NCBI RefSeq assembly: GCF_029892065.1
Contig: NZ_CP120373.1
Span: forward strand, 1,618,501-1,682,500
Direction: 5' to 3'
DNA: 64,000 nucleotides
Source of the DNA: Sinorhizobium garamanticum
GTDB taxonomy: Bacteria; Pseudomonadota; Alphaproteobacteria; Rhizobiales; Rhizobiaceae
Below, piece by piece: positions 36,898 to 45,961 of the stretch. Position 1 is the first letter of the stretch, and each line of letters starts with the position of its first letter. Both the position numbers and the translations under genes were made by a program. The notes under the pieces are model-generated. The model made no database searches, was not told the origin of the DNA, and saw nothing but the letters and a program-made list of their open reading frames with translations.

Positions 36898-38097
36898 TCA
36901 GGTCTTGAAGCGTGCTGCCTCCTCGGACCCGCGCGTCGCGTCTCCGGCGCTATAGGAGTGCGCCCCCGCTCCGGCGAGCTTGCCGCCAGCGACGATCAGA
37001 TATTCCTCGCGGATCGGCTTGCCTTCGAACCAGCATTCCAGGATCTCCCGCGTGCCGGCGGCATAGCGCGCCTGGGCGGACAGCGACGAGCCCGAAATAT
37101 GCGGCGTCATGCCGTGATGGGGCATCGATCGCCACGGATGGTCCTTGGGTGCCGGCTGCGGGAACCACACATCGCCGGCATAGCCGGCGAGCTGGCCGCT
37201 CTCAAGCGCCCGCGCGACGGCGTCGCGATTGCAGATCTTGCCGCGTGCGGTGTTCACCAGATAGGCGCCACGCTTCATCTTGGCGATCATCGCCTCATCG
37301 AAGAGGTTTTCCGTCTCCGGATGGAGCGGCGCGTTGATCGTCACGACATCGCAGACGGGCACCATTTCCGCCGCGGTCTTGTGGAAGGTAACGCCGAGCT
37401 CCTTCTCGACCGCGTCCGGCAGCCGGTGCCGGTCGGTGTAGTGTAGTCTGACGTCGAATGGCTTCAGCCGGCGCAACACCGCGGTGCCGATCCGCCCGGC
37501 GCCCACCGTGCCGATTTCCATGCCCTCGATATCGTAGGAGCGTGCGACGCAATCGGCGATGTTCCAGCCGCCCTTCACAACCCACTGGTAGGAGGGGATG
37601 TAGTTCCGCGCGAGGCTGAGGATCATCATGACCACGTGCTCGGATACGCTGATCGAGTTGCAATAGGTCACTTCGGCGACGGTTACGCCGCGGTCCATCG
37701 CGGCCTGCAGGTCGACATGGTCCGAGCCTATGCCGGCGGTGATCGCGAGTTTGAGCTTGGCCGCCTTGGCGAACCGTTCCGCAGTCAGATAGGCCGGCCA
37801 GAAGGGCTGTGAGATCACAACCTCGGCGTCGACGAGTTCCCGTTCGAACACGCTATCGGGACCGTCCTTGTCCGAGGTCACCACCAGGCTGTGCCCCTGG
37901 TTTTCGAGAAACTTCCTTAGGCCCAACTCGCCGGACACGCTGCCCAAGAGGACGCCCGGCTGAAAATCGATGGCCTTCGGGGTGGGAAGCGTCTGGCCGC
38001 CGGGATAATTTTCCAGTTTCGGCAGGCCATCCCGCGCGTAAGCCGTCGGATAACCGTCGACCGGATCGTCATAGAGGACGCAAACGACCTTTGCCAT
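36898..38097 (-). CDS. fdh: NAD-dependent formate dehydrogenase (D-2-hydroxyacid dehydrogenase family)
   Basis: Metal-free, homodimeric FDH of 399 residues, oxidising formate to CO2 with NAD+. The Rossmann motif is GTVGAGRIG, and the family signatures of FDH (QPFWPAYLTAERFAKA, TYCNSISVSEHVVM and TPHISGSSLSAQARY with the catalytic histidine) are present. Size matches the Pseudomonas-type enzyme (about 400). The start at ATG 38097 has AAGGGAG at good distance; ATG 38103 would overlap that site. A second formate dehydrogenase in addition to FdsABG 16 kb away. Confidence 0.93.
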   Translation of the reverse strand: MAKVVCVLYDDPVDGYPTAYARDGLPKLENYPGGQTLPTPKAIDFQPGVLLGSVSGELGLRKFLENQGHSLVVTSDKDGPDSVFERELVDAEVVISQPFWPAYLTAERFAKAAKLKLAITAGIGSDHVDLQAAMDRGVTVAEVTYCNSISVSEHVVMMILSLARNYIPSYQWVVKGGWNIADCVARSYDIEGMEIGTVGAGRIGTAVLRRLKPFDVRLHYTDRHRLPDAVEKELGVTFHKTAAEMVPVCDVVTINAPLHPETENLFDEAMIAKMKRGAYLVNTARGKICNRDAVARALESGQLAGYAGDVWFPQPAPKDHPWRSMPHHGMTPHISGSSLSAQARYAAGTREILECWFEGKPIREEYLIVAGGKLAGAGAHSYSAGDATRGSEEAARFKT

Positions 38098-38312
38098 TTC
38101 CATCTCCCTTCAGTGAAACGAAGAGGAAGGCCGCGATTCTTCAAGACTGCCGGTCAATGCGGACGAACATCAGGGCGATATGCTCTGTTGAATATCTGTG
38201 GCCAGCAGGGTTGCTCCTGGCTCTCCCACGTTCGTAGGGTTGCTACTATTCCCAAGAAGGTGGAGGAGCCGGAAGCGGTTTCAAGTGGGCAGCCTTGCGC
38301 CTGGATCGTTCG
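38098..38312. other. Intergenic region upstream of fdh
   Basis: About 215 bases with no supported gene, expected to hold the fdh promoter. The rest of the 420-bp spacer is a mosaic repeat copy and the terminator of the next gene. Confidence 0.5.
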
Positions 38313-38419
38313 CTGCAGCGCCGTGCGCCTTTTCAGACGCACAAAGGTCGCTGTAGCACTTTGAAATTCTGCTTGTTTTCATCCTTAAATCGGCTCCGAT
38401 TTAAAGAGACATGCGGTAG
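38313..38419 (+). repeat. 107-bp mosaic palindromic repeat, copy 2
   Basis: Contains CTGCAGCG...CGCTGTAG and the second hairpin CCTTAAATC / GATTTAAAG. Located between fdh and the small lipoprotein gene, about 50 bp past the latter's terminator. Confidence 0.82.
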
Positions 38420-38466
38420 CGTAGCTGGTGGCCACCCCCGCATCGGCACCCCGCTCCAACAACACA

Positions 38467-38493
38467 AGAAAAAGCCCCGGATCGCTCCGGGGC
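38467..38493 (-). terminator. Rho-independent terminator of the lipoprotein gene
   Basis: Perfect stem GCCCCGGA-TCGC-TCCGGGGC followed on the minus strand by TTTTTCTT, 26 bases past the stop at 38519. Confidence 0.88.
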
Positions 38494-38518
38494 CGTTGCT
38501 TGCGGATTGCTGCGGCAA

Positions 38519-38770
38519 TTAGCAACGGTCGATGTAACGGCGGCCGTAGCGGTCGCGGTAGTAGCACTGACCTGGCTGTTCGCTGACATGGCCGATCAAC
38601 GCGCCGGATACACCGCCAATGGCGGCGCCGACCGCAGCACCACGTACGTTACCAGTGATCGCGCCACCGATGATCGCGCCCGATGCAGCACCGATGCCGG
38701 CGCCCTTTTCCGTCTGCGTGCAGCTTGCGACTGACAAGGCGACCAGCACCAATGCGATGGCTTTCTTCAT
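38519..38770 (-). CDS. Small glycine-zipper outer-membrane lipoprotein
   Basis: Protein of 83 residues with a lipoprotein signal peptide (lipobox around SVASC, Cys17) and a glycine-zipper segment GAGIGAASGAIIGGAITG, then GAAVGAAIGGVSGALIG. The C-terminus is basic and tyrosine-rich (YYRDRYGRRYIDRC). Similar 17-kDa-antigen or YMGG-like lipoproteins are common in rhizobia. Start ATG 38770 is followed by a clear signal sequence; the longer open frame has no ribosome site. It is expressed as a single gene with its own strong terminator. Confidence 0.82.
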   Translation of the reverse strand: MKKAIALVLVALSVASCTQTEKGAGIGAASGAIIGGAITGNVRGAAVGAAIGGVSGALIGHVSEQPGQCYYRDRYGRRYIDRC

Positions 38771-39194
38771 GTTGTCCTCTCCGATCTCTACGGATCTCAG
38801 CCTGTCGCTTCGTCCGTCCCTGGATTGAAAGGCGGGTCGACGAACGTCTCCGCCACTTGAACTTGCATTCGGGAAAATAAACGGCCGCCCGGGAAAGTCC
38901 ACGGGGCATGGCGAAATGTTCCCGCCGCAAGATAATGCGATGTTTCCTGAACGGAACATGAAGGCGCTGTTCCCGGAGTCACAGCCACCGCGGAATTTTT
39001 TTGTCGCGCTTTGGCCGAAACGGTTGCGGCATTCCAAAAAAAGACAAATGATACAAAGCGCCGCGTCAGTCCGGGAGGAGCGGGCCGCGGGCAGGGCATA
39101 GATATCAGTTAGCGCGTACTTCAGTCGCGTGGACGCATGTCACCCCGAATTGAAGCCGCGCTCGAGTTGGCACGACCGACCCCGGAGGAGCGAA
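38771..39194. other. Divergent intergenic region, lipoprotein gene / coxS
   Basis: About 420 bases with no supported gene. It holds an imperfect inverted repeat ATGTTTCC-N5-GGAACAT around 38940-38959 of unknown meaning, and should contain promoters for both directions. Confidence 0.45.
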
Positions 39195-39683
39195 ATGGCG
39201 AAAATAACGATGACGGTCAACGGCCGCCAGGTCAGCGGCACGTGCGATGACCGGACACTGTTGGTGCACTTTATCCGCGAAAATCTTGGACTGACCGGCA
39301 CGCATGTCGGCTGCGAGACGTCGCAGTGCGGCGCCTGCGTCATCCATATGGACGGACTGTCGGTCAAGAGCTGTTCCATCCTCGCAGTGCAAGCGGCAGG
39401 CTCGTCGATCACCACCATCGAAGGGTTGGCCAAGGACGGCGAACTTCATCCGGTCCAGGCGGCGTTCAAGGCGCATCACGGGCTGCAATGTGGTTTCTGC
39501 ACGCCCGGCATGGTGATGACGGCCGTCGACATGATCGCCCGGCATGGCAGCAAACTAGACGAGGCGACGGTGCGCGCCGAGCTCGAAGGCAATATCTGTC
39601 GCTGCACCGGCTACCACAACATCGTCAAGGCGATCCTCGCCGCCGCGACCGAGATGGGCGGCGTGCGCCAAGCGGCCGAATGA
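39195..39683 (+). CDS. coxS: CO dehydrogenase-like small [2Fe-2S] subunit CoxS
   Basis: Iron-sulfur subunit of the xanthine oxidase family, 162 residues. The plant-type [2Fe-2S] cluster ligands are Cys40, 45, 48 and 60; the second cluster ligands are Cys99, 102, 135 and 137. Start ATG 39195 is preceded by GGAGGAGCG; the frame extends upstream without a site. It is first in the order S-L-M, which is the order of form-II enzymes. Confidence 0.9.
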   Translation: MAKITMTVNGRQVSGTCDDRTLLVHFIRENLGLTGTHVGCETSQCGACVIHMDGLSVKSCSILAVQAAGSSITTIEGLAKDGELHPVQAAFKAHHGLQCGFCTPGMVMTAVDMIARHGSKLDEATVRAELEGNICRCTGYHNIVKAILAAATEMGGVRQAAE

Positions 39684-39761
39684 GGCGCTTTCACAGGGAC
39701 GAAAAGTCCCGACGGATTTCATCGCAGCACTTTCGCTGAATGTCTCGGGAGGAGATAGGCA

Positions 39762-42110
39762 ATGGGCATTGAAGGAATTGGCGCGCGGGTGGCGCGCAAG
39801 GAAGACAAGCGGTTCCTAACCGGAAAGGGTCGCTACACGGACGATATGAGCGTGCCGGGCATGAAATACGCGATCTTCGTGCGCAGCCCCCACGCACATG
39901 CGAAGATCAAGAGCATCGATGCCATGGCGGCGAAAGCGATGCCCGGCGTCATCGACGTGCTCGACGGCAAGCAGCTTACGGCAGACGGTATCGGGAACCT
40001 GATTTGTGGCTGGATGATCCACTCAAAGGACGGCTCTCCGATGAAGATGGGCGCCTGGCGGCCGCTGGCCGACCAAACGGTGCGCTATGTCGGGGATGCG
40101 GTTGCGGTCGTCGTCGCCGACAGCGTGAACGAAGCGCGCGATGCGGCCGAGGCCGTGCTGGTCGATTATGAGCCCCTCCCGGTCGTCACCGATCCGGTCA
40201 AGGCGCTGGCCGACGGCCAGCCGCAGCTTCATCCGGAAGCACCGAACAATCTCATCTTCGACTGGGAGCTGGGCGATGCGACGGCGACCGACGCGGCGAT
40301 CGCGGCGGCGGCGCATGTGACGGAGGTGAAAATCGTCAACAACCGCCTGTCGCCGAATGCGATGGAGCCGCGCGCGGCTCTCGGCATCTATGACTCGGGC
40401 GACGATCACTACACCTGCTACACGACCAGCCAGAATCCGCATCTGGCGCGGCTGGTGATGAGCGCCTTCTACAACGTCGCGCCGGAGAACAAGTTGCGGG
40501 TGATTGCGCCTGACGTCGGCGGCGGCTTCGGCTCGAAGATCTACATTTATCCCGAGGAGATCGTCTGTCTCTGGGCCTCGAAACGGACCGGCGTGCCGGT
40601 GAAGTGGACGTGCGACCGCACCGAAGCCTTCATGACCGACGCCCATGGCCGCGATCACGTGTCGACCGTGAAGATGGCGTTCGACAGCGCTAACAAAATC
40701 ACCGCGCTGAAGGTCGACACCATCGCCAATCTCGGCGCCTATATGTCGCTCTTCTCCTCGTGCGTGCCGACCTATCTCTATGCGACGCTGCTTTCCGGGC
40801 AATACGATATCCCGGCGATCCATGCCAATGTGCGCACGGTCTATACCAACACCGCTCCGGTCGATGCCTATCGCGGCGCGGGGCGGCCGGAGGCCACCTA
40901 TCTCCTGGAGCGGACGATGGAGACCGCCGCACGGGAGCTCGGCCTTTCGCCCGCCGAACTGCGGCGCATCAACTTCATCCGCTCCTTCCCCCACCAGACA
41001 CCGGTGATCATGAATTACGATGCCGGCGACTACGAAGCGTCATTGAGCGCCGCGATGGCTGCGGCCGACTGGGACGGAATTGCCGCCCGAAAGGCGGAAG
41101 CGGAGCGGCGCGGCATGAAGCGCGGCATCGGCATGAGCTGCTATATCGAGGCCTGCGGGCTTGCGCCCTCGTCAGCCGTCGGCTCGCTCGGCGCCGGCGT
41201 TGGTCTTTGGGAATCGGCTGAGGTCAGGGTCAATGCGGTCGGCACGATCGAAGTGATGACCGGCTCGCATAGCCACGGCCAGGGGCACGAGACAACCTTT
41301 GCCCAACTCGTCGCAGACCGCTTCGGTGTGCCGATCGACAGCGTCAATATCGTCCATGGCGACACGGACAAGGTGCAGATGGGCATGGGAACCTATGGCT
41401 CCCGGTCGGGCGCGGTCGGCATGTCGGCGGTCGCCAAGGCGCTGGACAAGGTCGAGGCCAAGGCCAAGAAGATCGCCGCCCACCTGATGGAGGCGGACGA
41501 AAGCGACATCGTCATCGAAAACGGCGAGCTGAAGGTTGCCGGTACCGACAAGTCGGTGCCCTGGTTCCAGATGTCGCTTGCCGCCTACACCGCCCACAAT
41601 CTGCCGGCCGGAATGGAGCCCGGCCTGAAGGAGGGCGCCTTCTACGATCCGTCGAATTTCACTTTCCCCGCCGGATGCTACATCTGCGAGGTGGAGGTCG
41701 ATCCGGATACCGGACAGACAGAGATCGTCCAGTTCGTCGCGGCGGACGATTTCGGCAACATCATCAACCCGATGATCGTCGAGGGTCAGGTGCATGGCGG
41801 GCTGGCGCAAGGTATCGGCCAGGCGCTGCTTGAGGGCGTTCATTACGATCCGGACAACGGTCAGCTCCTGACGGCGAGCTACCAGGACTACGCCATGCCG
41901 CGTGCCGACGACCTGCCGTCCTTCAAGGTCTCAACCTCGAATACGCCCTGCCCAAACAATCCGCTCGGCGTCAAGGGTTGCGGGGAAGCGGGCGCGATCG
42001 GCTCGCCGCCGGCGCTGATCAATGCGATCACCGATGCGATCGGCAACAACGCGCTTACCATGCCCGCAACGCCCGAGAAGGTCTGGGCAGCTGCCCATGC
42101 CGCCAATTGA
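39762..42110 (+). CDS. coxL: Form-II CO dehydrogenase-like large molybdenum subunit CoxL
   Basis: Molybdopterin cytosine dinucleotide subunit of 782 residues. The active-site loop reads AYRGAGR (369-375), the signature of form-II (BMS) enzymes; true high-affinity CoxL carries AYXCSFR. The conserved molybdenum-site glutamate is in GCGEAGAIG near the C-terminus. Form-II proteins oxidise CO poorly or not at all, so the natural substrate may be another aldehyde or N-heterocycle. Confidence 0.88.
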   Translation: MGIEGIGARVARKEDKRFLTGKGRYTDDMSVPGMKYAIFVRSPHAHAKIKSIDAMAAKAMPGVIDVLDGKQLTADGIGNLICGWMIHSKDGSPMKMGAWRPLADQTVRYVGDAVAVVVADSVNEARDAAEAVLVDYEPLPVVTDPVKALADGQPQLHPEAPNNLIFDWELGDATATDAAIAAAAHVTEVKIVNNRLSPNAMEPRAALGIYDSGDDHYTCYTTSQNPHLARLVMSAFYNVAPENKLRVIAPDVGGGFGSKIYIYPEEIVCLWASKRTGVPVKWTCDRTEAFMTDAHGRDHVSTVKMAFDSANKITALKVDTIANLGAYMSLFSSCVPTYLYATLLSGQYDIPAIHANVRTVYTNTAPVDAYRGAGRPEATYLLERTMETAARELGLSPAELRRINFIRSFPHQTPVIMNYDAGDYEASLSAAMAAADWDGIAARKAEAERRGMKRGIGMSCYIEACGLAPSSAVGSLGAGVGLWESAEVRVNAVGTIEVMTGSHSHGQGHETTFAQLVADRFGVPIDSVNIVHGDTDKVQMGMGTYGSRSGAVGMSAVAKALDKVEAKAKKIAAHLMEADESDIVIENGELKVAGTDKSVPWFQMSLAAYTAHNLPAGMEPGLKEGAFYDPSNFTFPAGCYICEVEVDPDTGQTEIVQFVAADDFGNIINPMIVEGQVHGGLAQGIGQALLEGVHYDPDNGQLLTASYQDYAMPRADDLPSFKVSTSNTPCPNNPLGVKGCGEAGAIGSPPALINAITDAIGNNALTMPATPEKVWAAAHAAN

Positions 42111-42125
42111 TACGGAGGACCAGAT

Positions 42126-42923
42126 ATGTATCAGACGAACTATCACAGACCGTCCTCGGTTCAGGAGGCGGTGAAGCTGATCGGCGGGGCCGCGGAAGGC
42201 AAATATCTTGCCGGCGGCATGACGCTCATTGCGACGATGAAGCAACGGCTTGCGGCGCCGAGCGATCTCGTGGACCTTCGCCATATCGCCGAAATGAAAG
42301 GGATCACCGTCAATGGCCGGTCCGTGCGGATCGGCGCGGCGACAACCCATCACGAAGTCGCTTCGTCGGCCGAACTCGGGGCGGTCTGTCCGGCGATTTG
42401 CGCACTGGCCAGTCACATCGGCGACCCTCATGTTCGCCACATGGGCACAATCGGCGGCTCCATCGCCAACAACGATCCGGCAGCCGACTATCCAGCGGCG
42501 ATGCTGGCACTTGACGCGACGATCGTCACCAACAGCCGCCAGGTCGCGGCGGCGGACTTCTTCACCGGACTGTTCGAAACGGCGTTGGACGATGGCGAGA
42601 TTATTACCGCCATCACCTTCGATCCGCCGGCGAAGGCGGCTTACCAGAAGTTCCCGAACCCGGCCTCGCGTTACGCCATGGCTGGCGTCTTCGTCGTGCG
42701 CCGCGACAATGGTGACGTGCGCGTTGCCGTGACCGGAGCGGGTTCGAATGGTGTCTTCCGCCATCAGGGTATGGAGGCGGCGCTTGCCGGCAACTGGTCG
42801 CCGCATGCGGTCGGCAATGTCTCCGTGGATGCATCGGATTTGATGACAGACCTTCATGCCAGCGCTGCCTATCGCGCCAACCTTATCAAGGTTATGACCA
42901 AGCGCGCCGTGGCTGCGGCTTGA
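42126..42923 (+). CDS. coxM: CO dehydrogenase-like FAD subunit CoxM
   Basis: FAD-binding medium subunit of 265 residues. FAD motifs KYLAGGMTLIATMK and the TIGGSIANNDPAADYPAAM stretch (TIGG family motif) are intact. It starts 15 bases after coxL. The cox set ends here with a rho-independent terminator; no coxDEF or coxG accessory genes follow, so cofactor maturation proteins must lie elsewhere. Confidence 0.9.
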   Translation: MYQTNYHRPSSVQEAVKLIGGAAEGKYLAGGMTLIATMKQRLAAPSDLVDLRHIAEMKGITVNGRSVRIGAATTHHEVASSAELGAVCPAICALASHIGDPHVRHMGTIGGSIANNDPAADYPAAMLALDATIVTNSRQVAAADFFTGLFETALDDGEIITAITFDPPAKAAYQKFPNPASRYAMAGVFVVRRDNGDVRVAVTGAGSNGVFRHQGMEAALAGNWSPHAVGNVSVDASDLMTDLHASAAYRANLIKVMTKRAVAAA

Positions 42924-42944
42924 TGGGACTTAAGTATTGAAAAA

Positions 42945-42968
42945 GGGCGGCCTTGGCCGTCCTTTTTT
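42945..42968 (+). terminator. Rho-independent terminator of coxSLM
   Basis: Stem GGGCGGCC / GGCCGTCC (one G-U pair) followed by TTTTTT, 22 bases past the coxM stop. Confidence 0.85.
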
Positions 42969-42976
42969 GCAAAAGC

Positions 42977-42990
42977 TTGACTTCGATCAA
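42977..42990 (+). promoter_or_regulatory. FNR/FixK-like box upstream of hemA
   Basis: TTGAC-TTCG-ATCAA, a near-perfect match to the TTGAT-N4-ATCAA site of FNR/FixK regulators, 140 bases ahead of the hemA start and just past the cox terminator. Confidence 0.6.
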
Positions 42991-43129
42991 AGTTGAAGGG
43001 ATTGAGTTGTTATAGCTGTTTTGGAATAGTTCAAAAGTAGGGGCCTTTTGCCGCAGGAGCGGGGGCCTTTCCGGGGTTGACCCCTGATCGCTTTGAATGA
43101 AGAAAGGCGTCAGGGCACTGGAGATGATG

Positions 43130-44344
43130 ATGGATTTCGAAAGTTTCTTCAAAAACGAGCTGGAAGGGCTGCATCAGGAAGGCCGCTATCGGGTTTTCGC
43201 GGATCTCGCCCGCCATCGGGGTGACTTCCCGCGGGCAACGCGCCACACGGCCGACGGCACCCAGGAAGTGACCGTATGGTGCTCGAACGACTATCTCGGC
43301 ATGGGTCAGTCTCCGATCGTCACCGAAGCGATGAAGCGCGCCATTGACGAATGCGGCGCCGGCGCCGGCGGCACGCGCAACATTTCCGGCACCAACCACT
43401 ACCACGTCCTGCTCGAGCGCGAGCTTGCCGATCTGCACGGCAAGGAATCCGCCCTCCTGTTCACCTCGGGCTATGTGTCGAACTGGGCCGCGCTTGGAAC
43501 GCTCTGTTCCAAGATTCCCGGCATCATCGTCTTTTCGGACGCCGGGAATCACGCTTCGATGATCGAGGGGATCCGTCATTCGAAATGCGAACGGGTCATC
43601 TTCAAGCATAATTCCGTGGCCGATCTCGAAGCCAAACTGGCAGCCGCCGATCCGCGTGCGCCTAAAATCATCGCCTTTGAATCCGTCTACTCGATGGATG
43701 GCGACATCGCGCCGATCAAGGAATTCTGCGATCTTGCCGACAAGTATGGCGCGATGACCTATCTCGACGAAGTGCACGCGGTCGGCATGTACGGCCCGCG
43801 CGGCGGCGGCATTGCCGAACGCGAGGGGCTGATGCACCGGCTGACGGTGATCGAGGGCACGCTCGGCAAGGCCTTCGGCGTCATGGGCGGCTACATCACC
43901 GGCTCGGCGGCACTTTGCGATTTCATCCGCTCGTTCGCTTCCGGCTTCATCTTCACGACGGCTTTGCCGCCGACGCTCGCAGCCGGTGCGCTCGCCTCCA
44001 TCCGTCACCTGAAGGAAAGCCAGATCGAACGCTTCGCGCATCAGGAGCGCGTGCGGCGGCTGCGTTCGCTGCTCGACCAACGCGGCATCCCGCACATGGT
44101 CAATCCGAGCCATATCGTGCCGGTAGTGGTGGGTGACGCCGCCAAGTGCAAGTGGATCTCCGACCTGCTGCTCGACAATTTCGGCGTCTACGTCCAGCCG
44201 ATCAACTATCCGACGGTGCCGAAGAAGACCGAGCGCCTGCGCATCACGCCGACGCCGCTGCATTCGGATACCGACATCGACCACCTGGTGAGCGCGCTGC
44301 ATTCGCTCTGGTCGCGCTGTGCGCTGGCAAGGGCAGTCGCGTAA
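43130..44344 (+). CDS. hemA: 5-aminolevulinate synthase HemA
   Basis: PLP enzyme of 404 residues condensing glycine with succinyl-CoA to 5-aminolevulinate, the first step of heme synthesis by the C4 route of Alphaproteobacteria. The glycine-rich [14 protein letters not shown] and the PLP lysine Lys247 in GTLGKAFG are present. Three consecutive ATG codons lie at 43124, 43127 and 43130; the last has the best spacing from GGAG. Its terminator lies inside the 3' end of the convergent dxr gene. Confidence 0.95.
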   Translation: MDFESFFKNELEGLHQEGRYRVFADLARHRGDFPRATRHTADGTQEVTVWCSNDYLGMGQSPIVTEAMKRAIDECGAGAGGTRNISGTNHYHVLLERELADLHGKESALLFTSGYVSNWAALGTLCSKIPGIIVFSDAGNHASMIEGIRHSKCERVIFKHNSVADLEAKLAAADPRAPKIIAFESVYSMDGDIAPIKEFCDLADKYGAMTYLDEVHAVGMYGPRGGGIAEREGLMHRLTVIEGTLGKAFGVMGGYITGSAALCDFIRSFASGFIFTTALPPTLAAGALASIRHLKESQIERFAHQERVRRLRSLLDQRGIPHMVNPSHIVPVVVGDAAKCKWISDLLLDNFGVYVQPINYPTVPKKTERLRITPTPLHSDTDIDHLVSALHSLWSRCALARAVA

Positions 44345-44362
44345 GCGCGGCCTGACAATATT

Positions 44363-45538
44363 CTACCGAATGAGCCCGGCAGCCATCTGCCGGGCTTTTT
44401 CGTCGGCGGCGAAGACATCATCCATGGTGGCCGCCGCGGGCAGGTCCGCAAGCGCGTCCATCACCTTTTCGACGATGTCGGCCATCGCCAGGAACCCGAT
44501 CCGCCCTCTTATGAAGGCCTCGAGCGCGGTTTCCTTGGCGCCGTTCAGCACGGCGCCCTGGACGCCACCTGATTCCATGGCGCGTCGCGCCAGGCGCAGC
44601 GCCGGAAAGCGGATTTCGTCCGGCGCCTCGAAGTCGAGCCGCGAGAGTTTTGCAAAATCGAGCCGCTCGACCGGCAGATCGCACCGGCTCGGATAGGAAA
44701 GCGCATAGCCGATGGCGGTGCGCATATCGGGGCAGCCGAGCTGCGCCAGCACCGATCCGTCGCTGTAGCCGACCATCGAATGGATGACCGACTGTGGATG
44801 CACGATGACCTCGATCTGCTCGGGACGCAGCCCGAAGAGATGGCGCGCCTCGATCATTTCCAGCGCTTTGTTGAACATCGAGGCGCTGTCGATCGAGATC
44901 TTCAGCCCCATCGACCAGTTCGGATGGGCGCGCGCCGTTTCGGCCGTCACGTGGCGCATCTCGTCGAGGGATTTGGTGCGGAACGGGCCGCCGGAGGCCG
45001 TCAGGATGATCCGCTCGACGGCATGGCGCTGATCGTTCTCCAGCACCTGAAAGATCGCATTATGCTCGCTGTCGACGGGCAGCAGCCGGCCGCCGCCCTT
45101 CTTGACCGCCTCGATGAAGAGGCTGCCGGCCGAGACGAGACACTCCTTGTTGGCAAGCGCGATATCGGCGCCGCGCCGGGCCGCGGCAAGTGTCGGGGCA
45201 AGACCGGCATTGCCGACGATTGCCGCCATCACCCAGCCCGCGTCGCGTTCGGCCGCCTCGGTCAGGCCGCTGCGACCAGCGGCGACCGCGATCCCGCTGC
45301 CGGCAAGCGCCGATTTGAGGTCCTGATAAAGATTGTCGTCTGCGGTTACCGCCAGTTCGGCGCCGAGCCGGCGCGCCTGTTCGGCAAGAAGCGGGATATT
45401 GCCGTTTCCGGTCAACGCGACGACCTCAAAACGATCTCGTCCGCCCAGCCGGTCGATGACGTCGAGCGTATTTGTGCCAATCGAGCCGGTGGAGCCCAAT
45501 ATCGTTAGACGGCGCTTTGTGCTGTCGCCGGATGCCAT
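44363..45538 (-). CDS. dxr: 1-deoxy-D-xylulose 5-phosphate reductoisomerase Dxr
   Basis: NADPH enzyme of 391 residues making 2-C-methyl-D-erythritol 4-phosphate in the non-mevalonate isoprenoid pathway. The N-terminal NADPH motif is GSTGSIG, and the metal site is in DSEHNAIFQ. The start at ATG 45538 gives the usual family N-terminus (TKRRLTILGSTGSIG); upstream codons up to 45616 translate the mosaic repeat and are not real protein. The gene's last codons encode the hemA terminator hairpin on the opposite strand. Confidence 0.94.
   Translation of the reverse strand: MASGDSTKRRLTILGSTGSIGTNTLDVIDRLGGRDRFEVVALTGNGNIPLLAEQARRLGAELAVTADDNLYQDLKSALAGSGIAVAAGRSGLTEAAERDAGWVMAAIVGNAGLAPTLAAARRGADIALANKECLVSAGSLFIEAVKKGGGRLLPVDSEHNAIFQVLENDQRHAVERIILTASGGPFRTKSLDEMRHVTAETARAHPNWSMGLKISIDSASMFNKALEMIEARHLFGLRPEQIEVIVHPQSVIHSMVGYSDGSVLAQLGCPDMRTAIGYALSYPSRCDLPVERLDFAKLSRLDFEAPDEIRFPALRLARRAMESGGVQGAVLNGAKETALEAFIRGRIGFLAMADIVEKVMDALADLPAAATMDDVFAADEKARQMAAGLIR
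44373..44400 (+). terminator. Rho-independent terminator of hemA, within dxr coding sequence
   Basis: Perfect stem AGCCCGGCAG-CCAT-CTGCCGGGCT followed by TTTT, 29 bases past the hemA stop. The same bases encode the last residues of Dxr on the minus strand. Confidence 0.88.
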
Positions 45539-45557
45539 TGCCAAATCCCGTGTTCTT

Positions 45558-45664
45558 CTACTGCATGGTTCCTCAAATCGGAATCGATTTAAGGACAAAA
45601 TCACGCAGCACTTCAAAGTGCTACAGCGATCTTTGCGCGTCCGATTGGACGCGCGGCGCTATAG
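45558..45664 (-). repeat. 107-bp mosaic palindromic repeat, copy 3 (dxr leader)
   Basis: Reads on the minus strand as CTATAGCG...CGCTGTAG, then the CCTTAAATC / GATTTGAGG hairpin, ending 19 bases before the dxr start. Confidence 0.83.
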
Positions 45665-45806
45665 TTCGTCAGCTTTGCCTTAGGCTCTACAGCCGAAAGC
45701 CGCGGGCAACAAGGGTGGACTTGCCTTCCCTCCATCGCACCGCTCGACGACAGCGGGTAAGGAGCATGGCGAAACGTTTTCCGCTCGCATCCTGTGTCGT
45801 GACTTC
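45665..45806. other. Intergenic segment between two mosaic repeats
   Basis: About 140 bases between copies 3 and 4, with no gene. The dxr and META-MliC promoters probably lie in or near it. Confidence 0.4.
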
Positions 45807-45914
45807 CTACAGCGCCGCGCATCTTCTCAGACGCACAAAGGACGCTGTAGGACCTTGAATTGCCGCATGTTTTTATCCCTAAAATCCGCTAGGATTTAAG
45901 AAAACATGCAGTAG
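45807..45914 (+). repeat. 107-bp mosaic palindromic repeat, copy 4
   Basis: CTACAGCG...CGCTGTAG and the ATTTAAG / CATGCAGTAG hairpin. Located 47 bases upstream of the META-MliC start, in the gene's orientation. Confidence 0.85.
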
Positions 45915-45961
45915 CATCGGTACAGGCAGCGAAAGCGCGCCGATTTGTGGAGGAGTTCCAG

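Noticed and set aside
45539..45616. N-terminal extension of dxr, and similarly of the ALDH gene (56549-56623)
   Set aside because: The extra codons translate the mosaic repeat (both give an LNRxRF-like stretch), so they are not gene-specific protein.
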